NCBI RefSeq assembly: GCF_000364225.2
Contig: NZ_AQFT02000001.1
Coordinates: 744,001 to 808,000, forward strand
From: Eubacterium plexicaudatum ASF492
Lineage (GTDB): Bacteria > Bacillota > Clostridia > Lachnospirales > Lachnospiraceae
Direction: 5' to 3'
Length of the DNA: 64,000 nucleotides
Shown: positions 8,440 through 17,761 of the stretch, in pieces
Numbering within the stretch: the stretch's first letter is position 1
How the letters are laid out: every line of letters starts with the position of its first letter
Translations under genes and position numbers: made by a program
Notes under the pieces: generated by a model
Told to the model about the DNA's origin: nothing
Databases searched by the model: none
The model's input: only the letters and a program-made list of their open reading frames with translations

Positions 8440-8718
8440 ATGGAATATAAGGACTATATTAAGCAAGGCTTGAATGGGAACGCCCCATTAAAATTAATAT
8501 TATGCGGAAATATACAGGGGACGGAAAATGATAAAGTAGGTGTTGTATCAGTTGTGTATGCTACAAATGATAAAGACTTAGCAGAACAGAAAATGAATGA
8601 ATTGATTGCCGTCAATCCTAATAATTATTACATGGTTTATAGTGTGCCACTAAATGTTGATTTGACGGAACTTTCTCATTATCCTTCAATAGCAATTTCT
8701 AAAGATGATTTACAATAA
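8440..8718 (+). CDS. Hypothetical 92-residue protein in the immunity-like row
   Basis: ATG 8440 (SD GGAGGG). The product starts MEYKDYIKQGLNG and alternates short strands and helices (LKLILCGNIQG, VVSVVYATND, AEQKMNELIAVNP, YYMVYSVPLNVDL). There is no signal peptide or membrane segment. I do not recognise it. The full repeated intergenic module stands directly in front of it, so it was probably acquired or shuffled together with the neighbouring small genes. Confidence 0.6.
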   Translation: MEYKDYIKQGLNGNAPLKLILCGNIQGTENDKVGVVSVVYATNDKDLAEQKMNELIAVNPNNYYMVYSVPLNVDLTELSHYPSIAISKDDLQ

Positions 8719-8816
8719 AGGCAATTCCAATTTGTCGGGAAGTTGGAAATCCTACTACTAAAGAAAGGACGTATTTCTGCAAACGGTGTCCTGTTTACTT
8801 GAGAGAGGAAAAATTT

Positions 8817-9101
8817 ATGGAACTAAAATTTGAATGGGACGAGGAAAAAGACCGTATTAACCGCCAAAAACACGGCATATCTTTTGAAACGGCTTCATAC
8901 GTTTTTCGTGATGAATATTACATAGAGATGTATGATTTCGAGCATAGTATGGAAGAAGACCGTTATATTGCAATCGGTATGGTTGGCGATTTATTGTTTG
9001 TTGTATTTACCGAGCGAGGGGAAAATATCCGGTTAATCTCTGCAAGATTGGCAACAGAAAGTGAAAGGAGGCTTTACTATGACCAAAACTTTTACAATTA
9101 A
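8817..9101 (+). CDS. brnT: BrnT-family toxin
   Basis: ATG 8817 (SD GAGAGAGG) gives 94 residues beginning FEWDEEKDRINRQKHGISF, the signature of BrnT ribonuclease toxins, followed by RYIAIGMVGDLLFVVFTERG and the C-terminal IRLISARLATESERRLYY. The family's RelE-like fold cleaves RNA; the His in KHGISF and the Arg in ISAR and SERR are the expected functional residues. It overlaps the next gene by 23 bases, the standard toxin-then-antitoxin order of brnTA. Confidence 0.9.
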   Translation: MELKFEWDEEKDRINRQKHGISFETASYVFRDEYYIEMYDFEHSMEEDRYIAIGMVGDLLFVVFTERGENIRLISARLATESERRLYYDQNFYN

Positions 9102-9261
9102 GGATGGCCAGGCTCCTACGCAGGAGCAGTTGGAGGAAGTCAGGGCAGCGGCAAAGCGGGAAATTCAATTTGATGAAGATTCTCCTGAATTGTCCCCGGC
9201 AATGTTTAAGGCGTTCAGGTGTTCCGTGGCACAGCGCAACAGAAAAAAGAAGAACGCATAG
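9079..9261 (+). CDS. brnA: BrnA-family antitoxin
   Basis: ATG 9079 (SD AAAGGAGG at 9064) gives 60 residues: TFTIKDGQAPTQEQLEEVRA, then FDEDSPELSPAMFKAFRCS and a basic tail. The D-x-DSPELS-x-x-x-F motif is typical of BrnA antitoxins, which bind BrnT and autorepress the operon. It is shorter than many BrnA proteins, lacking a full ribbon-helix-helix tail, so DNA binding may be reduced. Confidence 0.8.
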   Translation: MTKTFTIKDGQAPTQEQLEEVRAAAKREIQFDEDSPELSPAMFKAFRCSVAQRNRKKKNA

Positions 9262-9340
9262 AAATTCTGTTACGAATCAAGGGCGCACCACCACGGACTT
9301 TCCGGCTTATGTATTGAAAATTGAATCAGAACCACCCAAA

Positions 9341-9375
9341 ATGCCGTTGCATGGAAAAATCCCAAGCAACGGCAT
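9341..9375 (+). terminator. Bidirectional terminator between brnA and the convergent repressor
   Basis: ATGCCGTTGC and GCAACGGCAT form a perfect 10-base stem around a 15-base loop. It lies between convergent genes. Confidence 0.7.
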
Positions 9376-9379
9376 TTCC

Positions 9380-10189
9380 TTATCTCCGCTTCATCCTGCT
9401 CAACGGCGAATCCTTATATGCCGGAGTTTTCTTCATAACATTCTTCAAAACCGTGCGCTCCTGCTCCGACAGCTTCTCATACCGGATTTGTAGCTGCGTA
9501 CACATCAGGGCAGTGAACACATCCAGATAGGAACCCGGCACGGCCAGCGCCTTCTTTGCGGCCCTGATTAGCTTCATGCCATTGGAGCCGTCCGGCGCAC
9601 TGTCCGTATCGTCCTTGTGCGCTTCCCTTATGGCATGGAGGATAGTGTCCCAAGTCCGGTGCGTGACCTGACAGAAATAATCTTCTTCCTGTACCTGCAT
9701 GGCTTCCAACGCCTTTAACGCAGCATCTTCCTCCGCCTGCTGATATTGGGAAAGGACTTGCTCCCGCAGGACTTCCAGAAGGCTGTTGAAGTTTTGAAAG
9801 TGGGCGGTTGCCACACCATCCACATAAATCTCCGTGTCCGTCATCAGGGTAACAAAATCCTCATGTGTGGCAATCTCACACAGCAGCCGGTTGTTGATAC
9901 GCCCGCTTTTCAACAGTTCCACCATGCTGTCACTCAAATGCAGCTCCGTAAGTTCCATGCCCGGATGGTTCCGGTTCTCTGTCAGGCAGAGCAGGTAATC
10001 CGTTGACACGCTGTAAAATTTTGCCAGCTCCACAAGGTTTTTGTGGCTGATTTCCTTGAGTTCGTCATTCTCATAGCTTCCCAAGGCTGATTTGGAAATC
10101 TTTGTAGCCGCCGCCAGTTCCTCTAATTTTAAATGCCGCTCCGTCCTTAAATCCTTTAACCGCTCCTGAACCGTTATCCCCTGTTTCAT
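9380..10189 (-). CDS. XRE-family repressor with long C-terminal domain
   Basis: On the minus strand ATG at 10189 follows SD GGAAGGAG. The 269-residue product has an N-terminal HTH (RLKDLRTERHLKLEELAAAT, KISKSALGSYEND, NLVELAKFYSVSTDYLL) and a helical C-terminal region of about 190 residues common in Lachnospiraceae mobile-element regulators. Palindromic sites GCGCAAAATGCGC and GTGCAAAATGCAC lie 98 and 136 bases upstream of its start, so it probably represses its own promoter. It is intact and convergent with brnTA. Confidence 0.8.
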   Translation of the reverse strand: MKQGITVQERLKDLRTERHLKLEELAAATKISKSALGSYENDELKEISHKNLVELAKFYSVSTDYLLCLTENRNHPGMELTELHLSDSMVELLKSGRINNRLLCEIATHEDFVTLMTDTEIYVDGVATAHFQNFNSLLEVLREQVLSQYQQAEEDAALKALEAMQVQEEDYFCQVTHRTWDTILHAIREAHKDDTDSAPDGSNGMKLIRAAKKALAVPGSYLDVFTALMCTQLQIRYEKLSEQERTVLKNVMKKTPAYKDSPLSRMKRR

Positions 10190-10286
10190 GGCTTCCTGCT
10201 CCTTCCCTGCGGCCAGCTTTTGCCGCCATCCCCATTGTACCACATATCCATGCCGGACGCATTTCCCTTTGTGATTCTTTTCAAAG

Positions 10287-10337
10287 GCGCAAAATGCGCT
10301 TTTGATTTGCCCGGATTTTCAGAAGTGCAAAATGCAC
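10287..10337. promoter_or_regulatory. Paired palindromic operators for the XRE repressor
   Basis: GCGCAAAATGCGC (10287-10299) and GTGCAAAATGCAC (10325-10337) have the same form NYGCAAAATGCRN and centres 38 bases apart; a half-site TTTGCAC follows at about 10345. They lie upstream of the repressor gene. Confidence 0.65.
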
Positions 10338-10446
10338 ATCTGATTTTGCACCCGTCCGGCAGAAAGCCTTTTCCGCAATCGTGGAATTTTTCAGATTTTG
10401 GGCTTTATTCCTGATTCGTGGACATACGGCACATGGTACAAAAATG

Positions 10447-10841
10447 TCATATGATATAGGCAGTTCATCGATGGATTATTCCAATCGAATGACCGGCCTG
10501 TATGGGATATGCTCCCCGGCGATGTAACGCAACGACTTCCGGCAGGGAAACGGAGGAACCCTGACCGGAACGAGCGTACCAAGGAGAGCGAAACGCCGCC
10601 AAAGACGGGGGCAGGAACGACAGCAGAGAGAACCGGCAAAAATGAACACCGAAACGATACCGAAACATAACAATCTCACAGGGCATAGTCTGCCCTGCCC
10701 GTAATACCAAGGGGGATTTTGGGGCGGCTCTACGGCTGTATTTCCTCTGAAAATCGCCCCGAAACGATACACAAAAAACCACTGCCCGCCCATTCCGGCT
10801 GTTTCTGCTGAATCGGGCGGTTTTTCTATGAAGGAGGCACT
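10447..10841. other. Structured non-coding region, candidate transfer origin or leader
   Basis: No convincing gene; a 27-codon ORF starts at 10447 without strong support. It holds a perfect hairpin CAGGGCA-TAGTC-TGCCCTG (10679-10697), a GGGGCG...CGCCCC pair (about 10722-10760), and CCGCCC/GGGCGG (10786-10791, 10815-10820) followed by five T, a terminator-like attenuator before the next small gene. Position ahead of small mobilization/replication genes fits an oriT or replication leader, but no nick-site consensus was identified. Confidence 0.4.
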
Positions 10842-11038
10842 ATGCCGAGAATGTCAAAGAAGTTGAAGAAAGAGCTTGCTTTCTTCCTGAACGACCGGGG
10901 GGGGGGCGCAGAAGCTACAATGAACTCTGCCGGAAATGCCAGCATGAATGTAAGCAAAGTTTCCGGGCTGTCATGATCGACTGCCCCCGCTATTTATCCA
11001 AACGAGCCAAAAGGAGGACACAAATCAATGAATTGTGA
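10842..11038 (+). pseudogene. Small Cys-rich conserved element protein, frameshifted in a G run
   Basis: ATG 10842 (SD AAGGAGG) reads MPRMSKKLKKELAFFLNDRG and then a run of ten G (10897-10906) shifts the frame. After the run another frame continues SYNELCRKCQHECKQSFRAV and DCPRYLSKRAK, as expected for the small basic proteins preceding replication initiators in these elements, and its stop overlaps the next ATG. Rejoined length is about 64 residues. The G run could be a slippage site or a consensus error. Confidence 0.6.
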
Positions 11039-11180
11039 ATTTATGATAGCCAGTACGCCCCTGCCGCCCTGTATGCCGCTCCCAAAGGCAATGCTCCGGC
11101 TTCCGGTCAGCAATACGGCAAAGGTCATGTACGCCCGCCTGCTGGATGAAATCCTGACAAGGTGTTGTTTTACAGATTAA
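11028..11180 (+). pseudogene. N-terminal fragment of a replication initiator (RepA_N-like)
   Basis: ATG 11028 reads MNCEFMIASTPLPPCMPLPK then LPVSNTAKVMYARLLDEILT, matching the conserved start of replication initiators of Tn1549-like conjugative and mobilizable elements. Homology ends near 11160 and the frame stops at 11180, just before the IS at 11204. The rest of the gene, and any relaxase that normally follows, is absent, so replication and mobilization functions are lost. Confidence 0.6.
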
Positions 11181-12604
11181 TTGATATTGTATTTTTTACA
11201 TTACACCACTTTACAACTTTTTAAAAAATAAAATAACGCACAAGGTACTTTCTCATGTATAATAAGTTTGCACACAAAACTATACGAAAGAGAGTGACCT
11301 TGTACGTCAGACTTATTATACAACGAAATAATCTAATTGGTAGACTGTACCGTTATTTTTATATTTATTTTAAAACTTTTTCCGCACCGACTATTGAAAC
11401 CCTTTTTCTGCTGGTGTTATCTATACTTGCCATGGAGTCAGCAGTTTCCATCCGGTCCCTTTACAGACATTTTTTATCAGGGATTACAAAAAATCCCTGA
11501 ATGCATTTTACTATGCCTGCTCTTATGCAAAGGCCGATTATTCCAGATTTATGAATGTTACTGCTGGCATGGCTTTAAAACTCATACCGGAAAAACTTTC
11601 TTCACAGCCTGTTTTTCTGTGCATTGATGACACAATGGCCCCGAAGTTTGGAAAAAATTTGAAGATGTTTCAAAACTTTTTGACCATGCAGCGCATAATG
11701 GCTCAAACTATCTGAACGGACATTGTTTCGTAAGCGTAATGCTCTGCGTCCCGGTGTGGAATAAAAACAGGATCCATTACCTTTCTGTTCCGCTTGGATA
11801 CCGTATGTGGCAAAAAAAGGAGTCAAAGCTGGAACTTGCTGCATCCATGGTCCGTCAGGCGATGCCGGAATTCAGCAATAAAAAAATGTTATCATCCTTT
11901 GTGACAGCTGGTATGTAAAAAAGAACCTTGTTTCCATTGTGGATGAATATGAGAACCTTGACCTTATCGGAAATGCAAGGTCTGATTCTGTCATTTATGA
12001 CCTGCCGCCGCAGCGTACTGGAAAAAGAGGACGGCCAGCGCTGCATGGGAAAAAACTTTCCATTCAGGACGATTTTACGCTGTCTGATGAAAAAATCGGT
12101 GATTATTATATGGCCGTGCGCCATGTCCTTACTAATATTTTGGAAAAAGGACAGTCCTGGCATATGTCACATCCGCTGATAAAGCAGCAGGCAGCAGGCG
12201 TTTGTTTTTCAGCACAGTTTTTCCGGAACAGCTTCAGGTCTTCTGCGCATGGCAGGAGAAATCCCCGCTAAACCAGACAGGGAGCAGCCGGATGCAGTTT
12301 ATTCCCCTGATGCTGTATGCATTTCGATGGCCGATAGAGGTTAGTTACTACGAACAGAAAACTTTCTGGTCACTGTGCAGTTACATGGTCCGCAGCCGCA
12401 AAGGGATTGAAATGCTGGTCAATCTGATTAACATTTCATACTGTGCAATGAAACTGCTGCCATACCAGGACAAGGCGTTTTATAAATATCAGACAGAAAG
12501 CGTGCAGGAGTTTCGGTTTGCGTTAAGTGAACAAATTCGCCAGCAGGTATTTTATGCCATTTTCGTAGAAAAAGTCGAAACCAGCATAAAATCAAATGCT
12601 TTAA

Positions 12605-14258
12605 CCTGAATTATTCACGGAATAACAGCATTAACTGCTGAAACCCGCATAGTTACTGTATTTTAAATGAATATTGCTTTTCACTTATTTAGTGAATAGA
12701 AAAAGACCTCTATCTATGGTAAAATTTAGGTGTCTACTCCAAATCAAAACCAAAGAAAGGGTCTTTATATGGATATTTTAAACACTGTAAGCTTAGAAAG
12801 CAATAGACAGATTAAAATTAATTTTGACGGAGGCGATTTATCCTCCGATGCAGGACTTCTCCTGTTCAAAGAGTTCCTGGTTAAGATTGGAGCGGTCAAG
12901 CTCGTTAACCGTATGTTCAAAACCAATGATACCGCTTGGTTCCGCGTCCATAAGGATGATACGAATCTGATGCAGGTAATTTACCAGATTATCAGTTCCT
13001 ACTTTGAGGATGACTGTGCGGACGAACTGACAAACGAACCTGTTATGACAGTTATTTTAGAGAAGGATGCCCTGGCATCCCAGCCTACCCTGTCACGCTT
13101 TTTTAACCGCATGGATGGAGATACGATCAGCCAGTTAAACCAGATCACCCGTGAACTCCGTAAAGTCATCTATTCCATAAAGAAACCGGAATTCATGCTT
13201 TTTGATATTGATTCCACACTTCTTGATGTCTATGGGAATCAGGAAGGGGAAGGTTTCAACTACCATTATCAGGCCCACGGTTATCATCCGCTGTTATGCT
13301 ACGACGGGCTGACCGGCGATCTGCTAAAAGCACAGCTTCGTGACGGCACCATGTATTGCAGCAAAGAGGCAGATATTTTTATGAAGTCCCTTCTGGATGA
13401 ATTTCTCTGCGATTTCCCGGATATGCCGCTTTTTCTTCGCGGTGACAGTGGCTTTGCGTCACCAGACCTGTATGAAGTTCTTGAAGATAAAAACTGCAAA
13501 TATGCCATCCGGCTCAAGGAGAACGCAAAACTCCGTGAATTGGCAGAAGAGGAAAACCAGGCACTGTACCGCGCAACGAAATTCAACCAGGTAGATTACG
13601 CCGTCGAGTATGGGGAATTCCTGTACCAGGCCGGTTCATGGAACCATCCACGCAGGGTGGTCTTTAAAATAGAAAAGCCGTATGGGCAGATGGTCCATCT
13701 GTATACCTTTATTGTCACAACACTGGAAATGGAACCTTATCAGGTGATCCAGTTCTATTGCGGAAGAGGCAAAATGGAAAATTTCATCAAGGAATGCAAA
13801 AGCGGTTTTGACTTTGCCTCTGTAAGCAGTTCCTCAAAGCTGGTAAACGCGAACCGCCTTCTGGTTCATGCGTTAGCTTATAACCTATTCAATTGGTTTA
13901 GACGATTGGCGCTTGCTGTCAGCATGAGAAAACAGCGCATTGATACCATACGATTAAAACTGCTGAAGATAGCCGCAAGAGTGGTAAAATCAGCACGATA
14001 TAAATATTTCAAGCTATGCAGCAGCTGTCCCTACAAGAAAGAATTCTACGAGACACTGGAAAACATCCGTAACCTGCAGCCACAGTTGGAATAACAACTG
14101 TTAATGGACCTTGACAGCCACAATAAATTTCTAACCCTATCATAGGAGAAGTCTGCCCATTTTTAGGCTATCTTGCGACAGAGTGAGGTATCAGGAGTGA
14201 TTGTAATGGTAACTACGGCGGATTTTATGTGAGTTTATACTGCCGTGAATAATTCGGG
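12605..14258 (+). mobile_element. IS1380-family insertion sequence
   Basis: Ends CCTGAATTATTCACGG and the complement of CCCGAATTATTCACGG, flanked by a TTTAA duplication (12600-12604, 14259-14263). It interrupts the transposase of the surrounding IS. Confidence 0.9.
12769..14094 (+). CDS. IS1380-family transposase
   Basis: ATG 12769 (SD AAAGAAAGGG) gives about 441 residues, intact. DDE motifs: MLFDIDSTLLDVYG, FLRGDSGFASPDLYE and QFYCGRGKMENFIKE. The N-terminal DFDGGDLSSDAGLLLF-type segment (here INFDGGDLSSDAGLLLFKE) is typical of the family. It catalyses cut-and-paste transposition of its element. It is the youngest insertion in this stack, since it is uninterrupted and sits inside another IS. 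Confidence 0.93.
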   Translation: MDILNTVSLESNRQIKINFDGGDLSSDAGLLLFKEFLVKIGAVKLVNRMFKTNDTAWFRVHKDDTNLMQVIYQIISSYFEDDCADELTNEPVMTVILEKDALASQPTLSRFFNRMDGDTISQLNQITRELRKVIYSIKKPEFMLFDIDSTLLDVYGNQEGEGFNYHYQAHGYHPLLCYDGLTGDLLKAQLRDGTMYCSKEADIFMKSLLDEFLCDFPDMPLFLRGDSGFASPDLYEVLEDKNCKYAIRLKENAKLRELAEEENQALYRATKFNQVDYAVEYGEFLYQAGSWNHPRRVVFKIEKPYGQMVHLYTFIVTTLEMEPYQVIQFYCGRGKMENFIKECKSGFDFASVSSSSKLVNANRLLVHALAYNLFNWFRRLALAVSMRKQRIDTIRLKLLKIAARVVKSARYKYFKLCSSCPYKKEFYETLENIRNLQPQLE

Positions 14259-14402
14259 TTTAATAAATGCCTTAAAACGGCTGGTTCAGAAACAGGGGCA
14301 TCATTTATAAAGTTGTAAAGTAGTGTTACATTATTTAATCCTATTTTGTAAGCGATGAATAACCTACCGTTCCACATATGTTCCGTTTAGGTGTAAAATA
14401 GT

Positions 14403-16114
14403 CTATATTGGCAATTGAGGTTTGTTTTCAGGTGTTATCGTTTCAACATCGATCAGTCCTGTGCAGCGTTCTTTGATAAAATCACTCCACGGAAGAAGCG
14501 TTTTAACTGCATCAGGATCCTCTTTATGCTCAGGCATGTACAGCAGCAGGACATAAAGGTATTGGAATACATTCAGCTTATTCGCTTTTGCGGTCTCTAT
14601 TATACTGTAAACAAGCGCGGTTGTTTCTGCCCCGGCGACAGATGCGTGGAACAGAGAGTTCTTCCTGCCAATCGCATAGGATTTCGCGCAGCGTTCGGCT
14701 TTATTATTAGAAAGTTCGCATCTGCCGTCCAGCATATAGCTCTGCAGTGTCTCTCTGTGGTTTACTGAATAATTGACGGCTTTTTCCAGCTTGCTGCCGC
14801 CAAGCGGTTTTAGCGTTTCAATCCATGTCCAGAACTTTTCCCAGACAGGCGCCTCCTTTTCCAGGCGTTTTTCCCGTCGCTTTTCTGGTTCCATGCCTTT
14901 GAGCCCTTTTTCAATGAAAAAGAGCTTGTTGAAAAACACGAGCCCGATCTCAGCCGGAATCATACTTTTCATCTGTTCCGGACCTGGAAGCTCGATGTCT
15001 TTTACTTCCGTTTCTGAATTTATGTCCAGCAGCTTCAGTTTTTTCTGCCGTTTTGCCGGGAGGGCTTCGTAAAATTTTCTGCGGCAGTGCGCAGAGCATA
15101 TGGCAAGGACCACATCCTCTACCTGGTTATAGCCGCTGTACCCATCGCACTGCACGATGCCGGAGAAACCTTCCAGGAAAGCCTTTGGGAAAACGCCGCT
15201 GCGCCCCGCCTGGTATTCATAGAGCACGATTGGCGCCAGGCCGTCGCTCCCGCTCAAATACATCCACATGTAGGATGTGGCTTTTGCGGCTTTCCCCTTT
15301 TCGCGCAGCACCTGACAGGTTGTTTCATCCGCATGGATAATATCCCTCTGCAGGAGAAGCCGGTGCATATGGTCATATACCGGCTGGAAATATTCCATGG
15401 CACATTTTATGTACCAGTTCGCCATGGTTTCACGCGGCAGTTCCAATCCAAGCTGGGCCATGCAGGCCTCCTGGCGGTAGTATGGGACGCTTACGAAACT
15501 TTTATCAAACATGACGTACGCAACAACAGACGGCGACGCCGGGCTGTGCGCCATAAGAGGTACAGGCGTCTGCGCCTGCACGATTGTGCCGTCGCCGTCT
15601 TTACGGCATTCCGGGCAGATCAGTTCTTCCTGCATATAGCGGACACGCTCCACTTTTGCCGGGGTTATGCGCAGTTCTGTGCGGACTTGTTTATACCCAA
15701 GCAGGATCATTTGCGCATTGCAGTACGGGCAGAGCCGGTCCTTATCCGGGACAGGGATTATGACATCGCGGACAGGGATGTCCGCATAACGCTCATCCCT
15801 CGCGGCTTTCTTCTTTTTCGTCCGGGTGTGTTCTTTCACCGTTGTTTTTGCAGGCGGGTTTTCCGGTTCATCCCCGCAACTGGCTGGCGAAGTTTTTGTC
15901 TTCTCGCTTTTTGTGCCGAACAGCTGGCGCTTAAATTCTTCAAGCGTTTCCTCCAGGCCGGACTTTAAAAGGCGCAGTTCATCCACAAGGGCGCGCAGTT
16001 GTGCTATGGCCTGCTCCTGCTCCAAGATGCGTGCGTCCTGGGACTGTATCTGCATTTCTGCTGCTCCACCATTGTTTCCAGCAGCCGGATATAGTCTTCC
16101 ATATTAACTGGCAT
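14403..16114 (-). pseudogene. tnpC: IS66 transposase TnpC, frameshifted near the start
   Basis: The natural start is ATG at 16114 (SD GAGGAGGG) reading MPVNMEDYIRLLETMVEQQ. One T is missing at about 16054 compared with copy 2, which shifts the frame; the remaining 550 residues are open from MQIQSQDAR. Zinc-finger-like CPYCNAQM and CPECRK are followed by the DDE core HADETTCQVL, QCDGYSGYNQV and NNKAERCAKSYAIGRKN. The body is full length. If the lost T is a sequencing error the gene is intact. Confidence 0.8.
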
Positions 16115-16401
16115 GTGCGCCCTCCTCGTTTCCATTTACTTACATTATAAGGAAACGCGGGATGAAATCAAACCGCCCATACCTGCGCGATAGGCACAAT
16201 GACGGACTGGAAACTGCCGCCAAATACAGGAAAAAGGCTTAAAAACAGCATTTTTCAGGCAGGTTATCCACAGTTTTGCGGCCTGGCGCTGCGTTATGCG
16301 TGGACAGCATCCCGGAAAAAAACAGCGTCGTGGATAACATTCCCTGGCGGCTTGCGGCGCTGGAAAATAAATTTTTAAATTTCTACATAATGCACAAAAG
16401 T

Positions 16402-16758
16402 TCAGAAGTCCTTCCTGCCGGAAGGCTGCACCGCCTTTGGCTGGCAGATGGAGAGTCCTTCCAGAAGCCATCGCAGCTGCTGGCGGGTAAGCGGCCTTAC
16501 TTGCGAAGCGTCCCGCGGCCACTGGAATTTTCCATTGTCCAGGCGTTTTGTGCAGAGCACGAACCCCGTCTGGTCAAAGTAAAGGGCCTTGAGCGTATTT
16601 CTTTTCCGGCCGCAGAACAGATAAAGGGCGTCCGAATAAGGGTCCATCTGGTAAGTGTCCCGGATCAGGGACATAAGGCCGTCAAAGCTGCGCCGCATAT
16701 CGGTGCATCCAGTGACGATATAAACTTTCGTGTCACTGGACAATGCACCTAACAGCAC
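16402..16758 (-). CDS. tnpB: IS66 accessory protein TnpB, copy 1
   Basis: 118 residues, intact: KVYIVTGCTDMRRSFDGLM, DALYLFCGRKRNTLKALYFD and TGFVLCTKRLDNGKFQWPR are the canonical IS66 Orf2 motifs. It is needed for IS66 transposition though its biochemical role is unclear. Its start lies inside the end of tnpA (overlap of about 10 bases), indicating translational coupling. It differs from copy 2 at one residue (DPYS versus DPYA). Confidence 0.9.
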   Translation of the reverse strand: MLLGALSSDTKVYIVTGCTDMRRSFDGLMSLIRDTYQMDPYSDALYLFCGRKRNTLKALYFDQTGFVLCTKRLDNGKFQWPRDASQVRPLTRQQLRWLLEGLSICQPKAVQPSGRKDF

Positions 16759-17144
16759 AGCCTCCCCAGCGCCAGAAGCGTATTCCGTATGGTATCTTCT
16801 GAAGCACCGTCTGCAATTTCAATGCTGTACCCCGGCATCCTGACCGTGATGGCAGCATGGGCTGCTGGAACCGGCAGCGTATCACTTGCAGCGCAGCCTG
16901 GATCAGGGACAGGGCTGCTGCCCAGCTCCAGTGGAACCACTTCGTGCACCTGCCTGGATGGGGCCGCCTGCGGATCTGGTATGATACAGGATTTTTTCTT
17001 TAGGTCTGAAACTTTGTTATGAAATGTTTTTATGGATATGGAATGCAGCCGGCACCATTCTCTGTCAGGCAGGCCGCTCGTGCGGCATTCCTGGATCAGC
17101 TCCAGCCATTCCTGGTCACTGCGGGTTTTCTTTTTCTCTGACAT
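16749..17144 (-). CDS. tnpA: IS66 protein TnpA, copy 1
   Basis: 131 residues from ATG at 17144 (SD GGAGATGATG region). The N-terminus EWLELIQECRTSGLPDREWC holds the HTH typical of IS66 Orf1, followed by a Pro/Ala linker and a C-terminal VRMPGYSIEIADGAS strand segment. It probably binds DNA ends. First gene of tnpA-tnpB-tnpC. Nearly identical to copy 2 (V/M at one position). Confidence 0.88.
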   Translation of the reverse strand: MSEKKKTRSDQEWLELIQECRTSGLPDREWCRLHSISIKTFHNKVSDLKKKSCIIPDPQAAPSRQVHEVVPLELGSSPVPDPGCAASDTLPVPAAHAAITVRMPGYSIEIADGASEDTIRNTLLALGRLCC

Positions 17145-17320
17145 AGCATCATCTCCTGATTATTATTTTTGGAATGGATGGCAGTAGTGGAGCCGCAGGA
17201 AAAGCAATAAACGGCTGCCGGGCTACTTTATCAAGAACTGATGTGGACATCCGCTCCAAGCTGATACCATTATAGAGCAAAATCAAGTTCCTGTGGAACG
17301 GTGGGTTATTCATCGCTTAC

Positions 17321-17473
17321 CTTTAAAAGGCGCAGTTCATCCACAAGGGCGCGCAGTTGTGCTATGGTCTGTTCCTGCTCCAAGATGCGTGCGTCCTGGG
17401 ACTGTATCTGCATTTTCTGCTGCTCCACCATTGTTTCCAGCAGCCGGATATAATCTTCCATATTAACTGGCAT
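17321..17473 (-). pseudogene. tnpC: TnpC N-terminal fragment of IS66 copy 2
   Basis: ATG at 17473 reads MPVNMEDYIRLLETMVEQQK and continues as in copy 1 for 51 codons to LVDELRLLK, then enters the end of IS66 copy 1. It preserves the T that copy 1 has lost, which fixes the true reading frame of tnpC. Confidence 0.85.
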
Positions 17474-17761
17474 GTGCGCCCTCCTCGTTTCCATTTACTT
17501 ACATTATAAGGAAACGCGGGGATGAAATCAAACCGCCCATAACTGCGCGGTAGGCACAATGACGGACTGGAAACTGCCGCCAGATACAGGAAAAAGGCTT
17601 AAAAACAGCATTTTTCATGCAGGTTATCCACAGTTTTGCGGCCTGGCGCTGCGTTATGCGTGGACAGCATCCCGGAAAAAAACAGCGTCGTGGATAACAT
17701 TCCCTGGCGGCTTGCGGCGCTGGAAAATAAATTTTTAAATTTCTACATAATGCACAAAAGT

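Larger units (their letters stand above)
11255..14310 (+). pseudogene. IS4/IS701-like transposase copy 1, split and frameshifted
   Basis: From ATG 11255 the product reads LFLLVLSILAMESAVSIRSL, then FLCIDDTMAPKF (first catalytic Asp) and, after the IS1380, closes with the last 17 codons at about 14259-14310 (INALKRLVQKQGHHL). The frame is broken at about 11488 and 11655 (one A lost in A runs relative to copy 2), at about 11885 (an A7 run, shared with copy 2) and near 12137 (one T lost). The IS1380 splits codons for SNAL|INAL with a TTTAA duplication. Not functional. Confidence 0.8.
11204..14325 (+). mobile_element. IS4/IS701-like insertion sequence copy 1, itself split by an IS1380
   Basis: Ends CACCACTTTACAACTTT (left) and the complement of CACTACTTTACAACTTT (right) with an 8-base target duplication TTACATTA on each side (11196-11203, 14326-14333). 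The IS1380 at 12605-14258 lies inside it. Copy 2 at 61645-63111 is uninterrupted and defines the ends. Confidence 0.85.
14348..17320 (-). mobile_element. IS66-family element, copy 1
   Basis: Ends GTAAGCGATGAATAACCTACCG (one short block: GTAAGCGATGAATAACC) and its complement at 17320. Contains tnpA, tnpB and tnpC on the minus strand. The flanking octamers CCTATTTT and CTTTAAAA do not match, although IS66 normally duplicates 8 bases. The right flank is the interior of tnpC of IS66 copy 2, so copy 1 entered copy 2 or the two recombined, and the left part of copy 2 was deleted. Confidence 0.85.

Noticed and set aside
10447..10530. 27-codon ORF ahead of the small element gene
   Set aside because: No clear SD and no recognisable family; treated as part of the structured non-coding region.
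15087..15968. Plus-strand frame of 293 codons within IS66 tnpC
   Set aside because: Antisense shadow of a well-recognised transposase gene.
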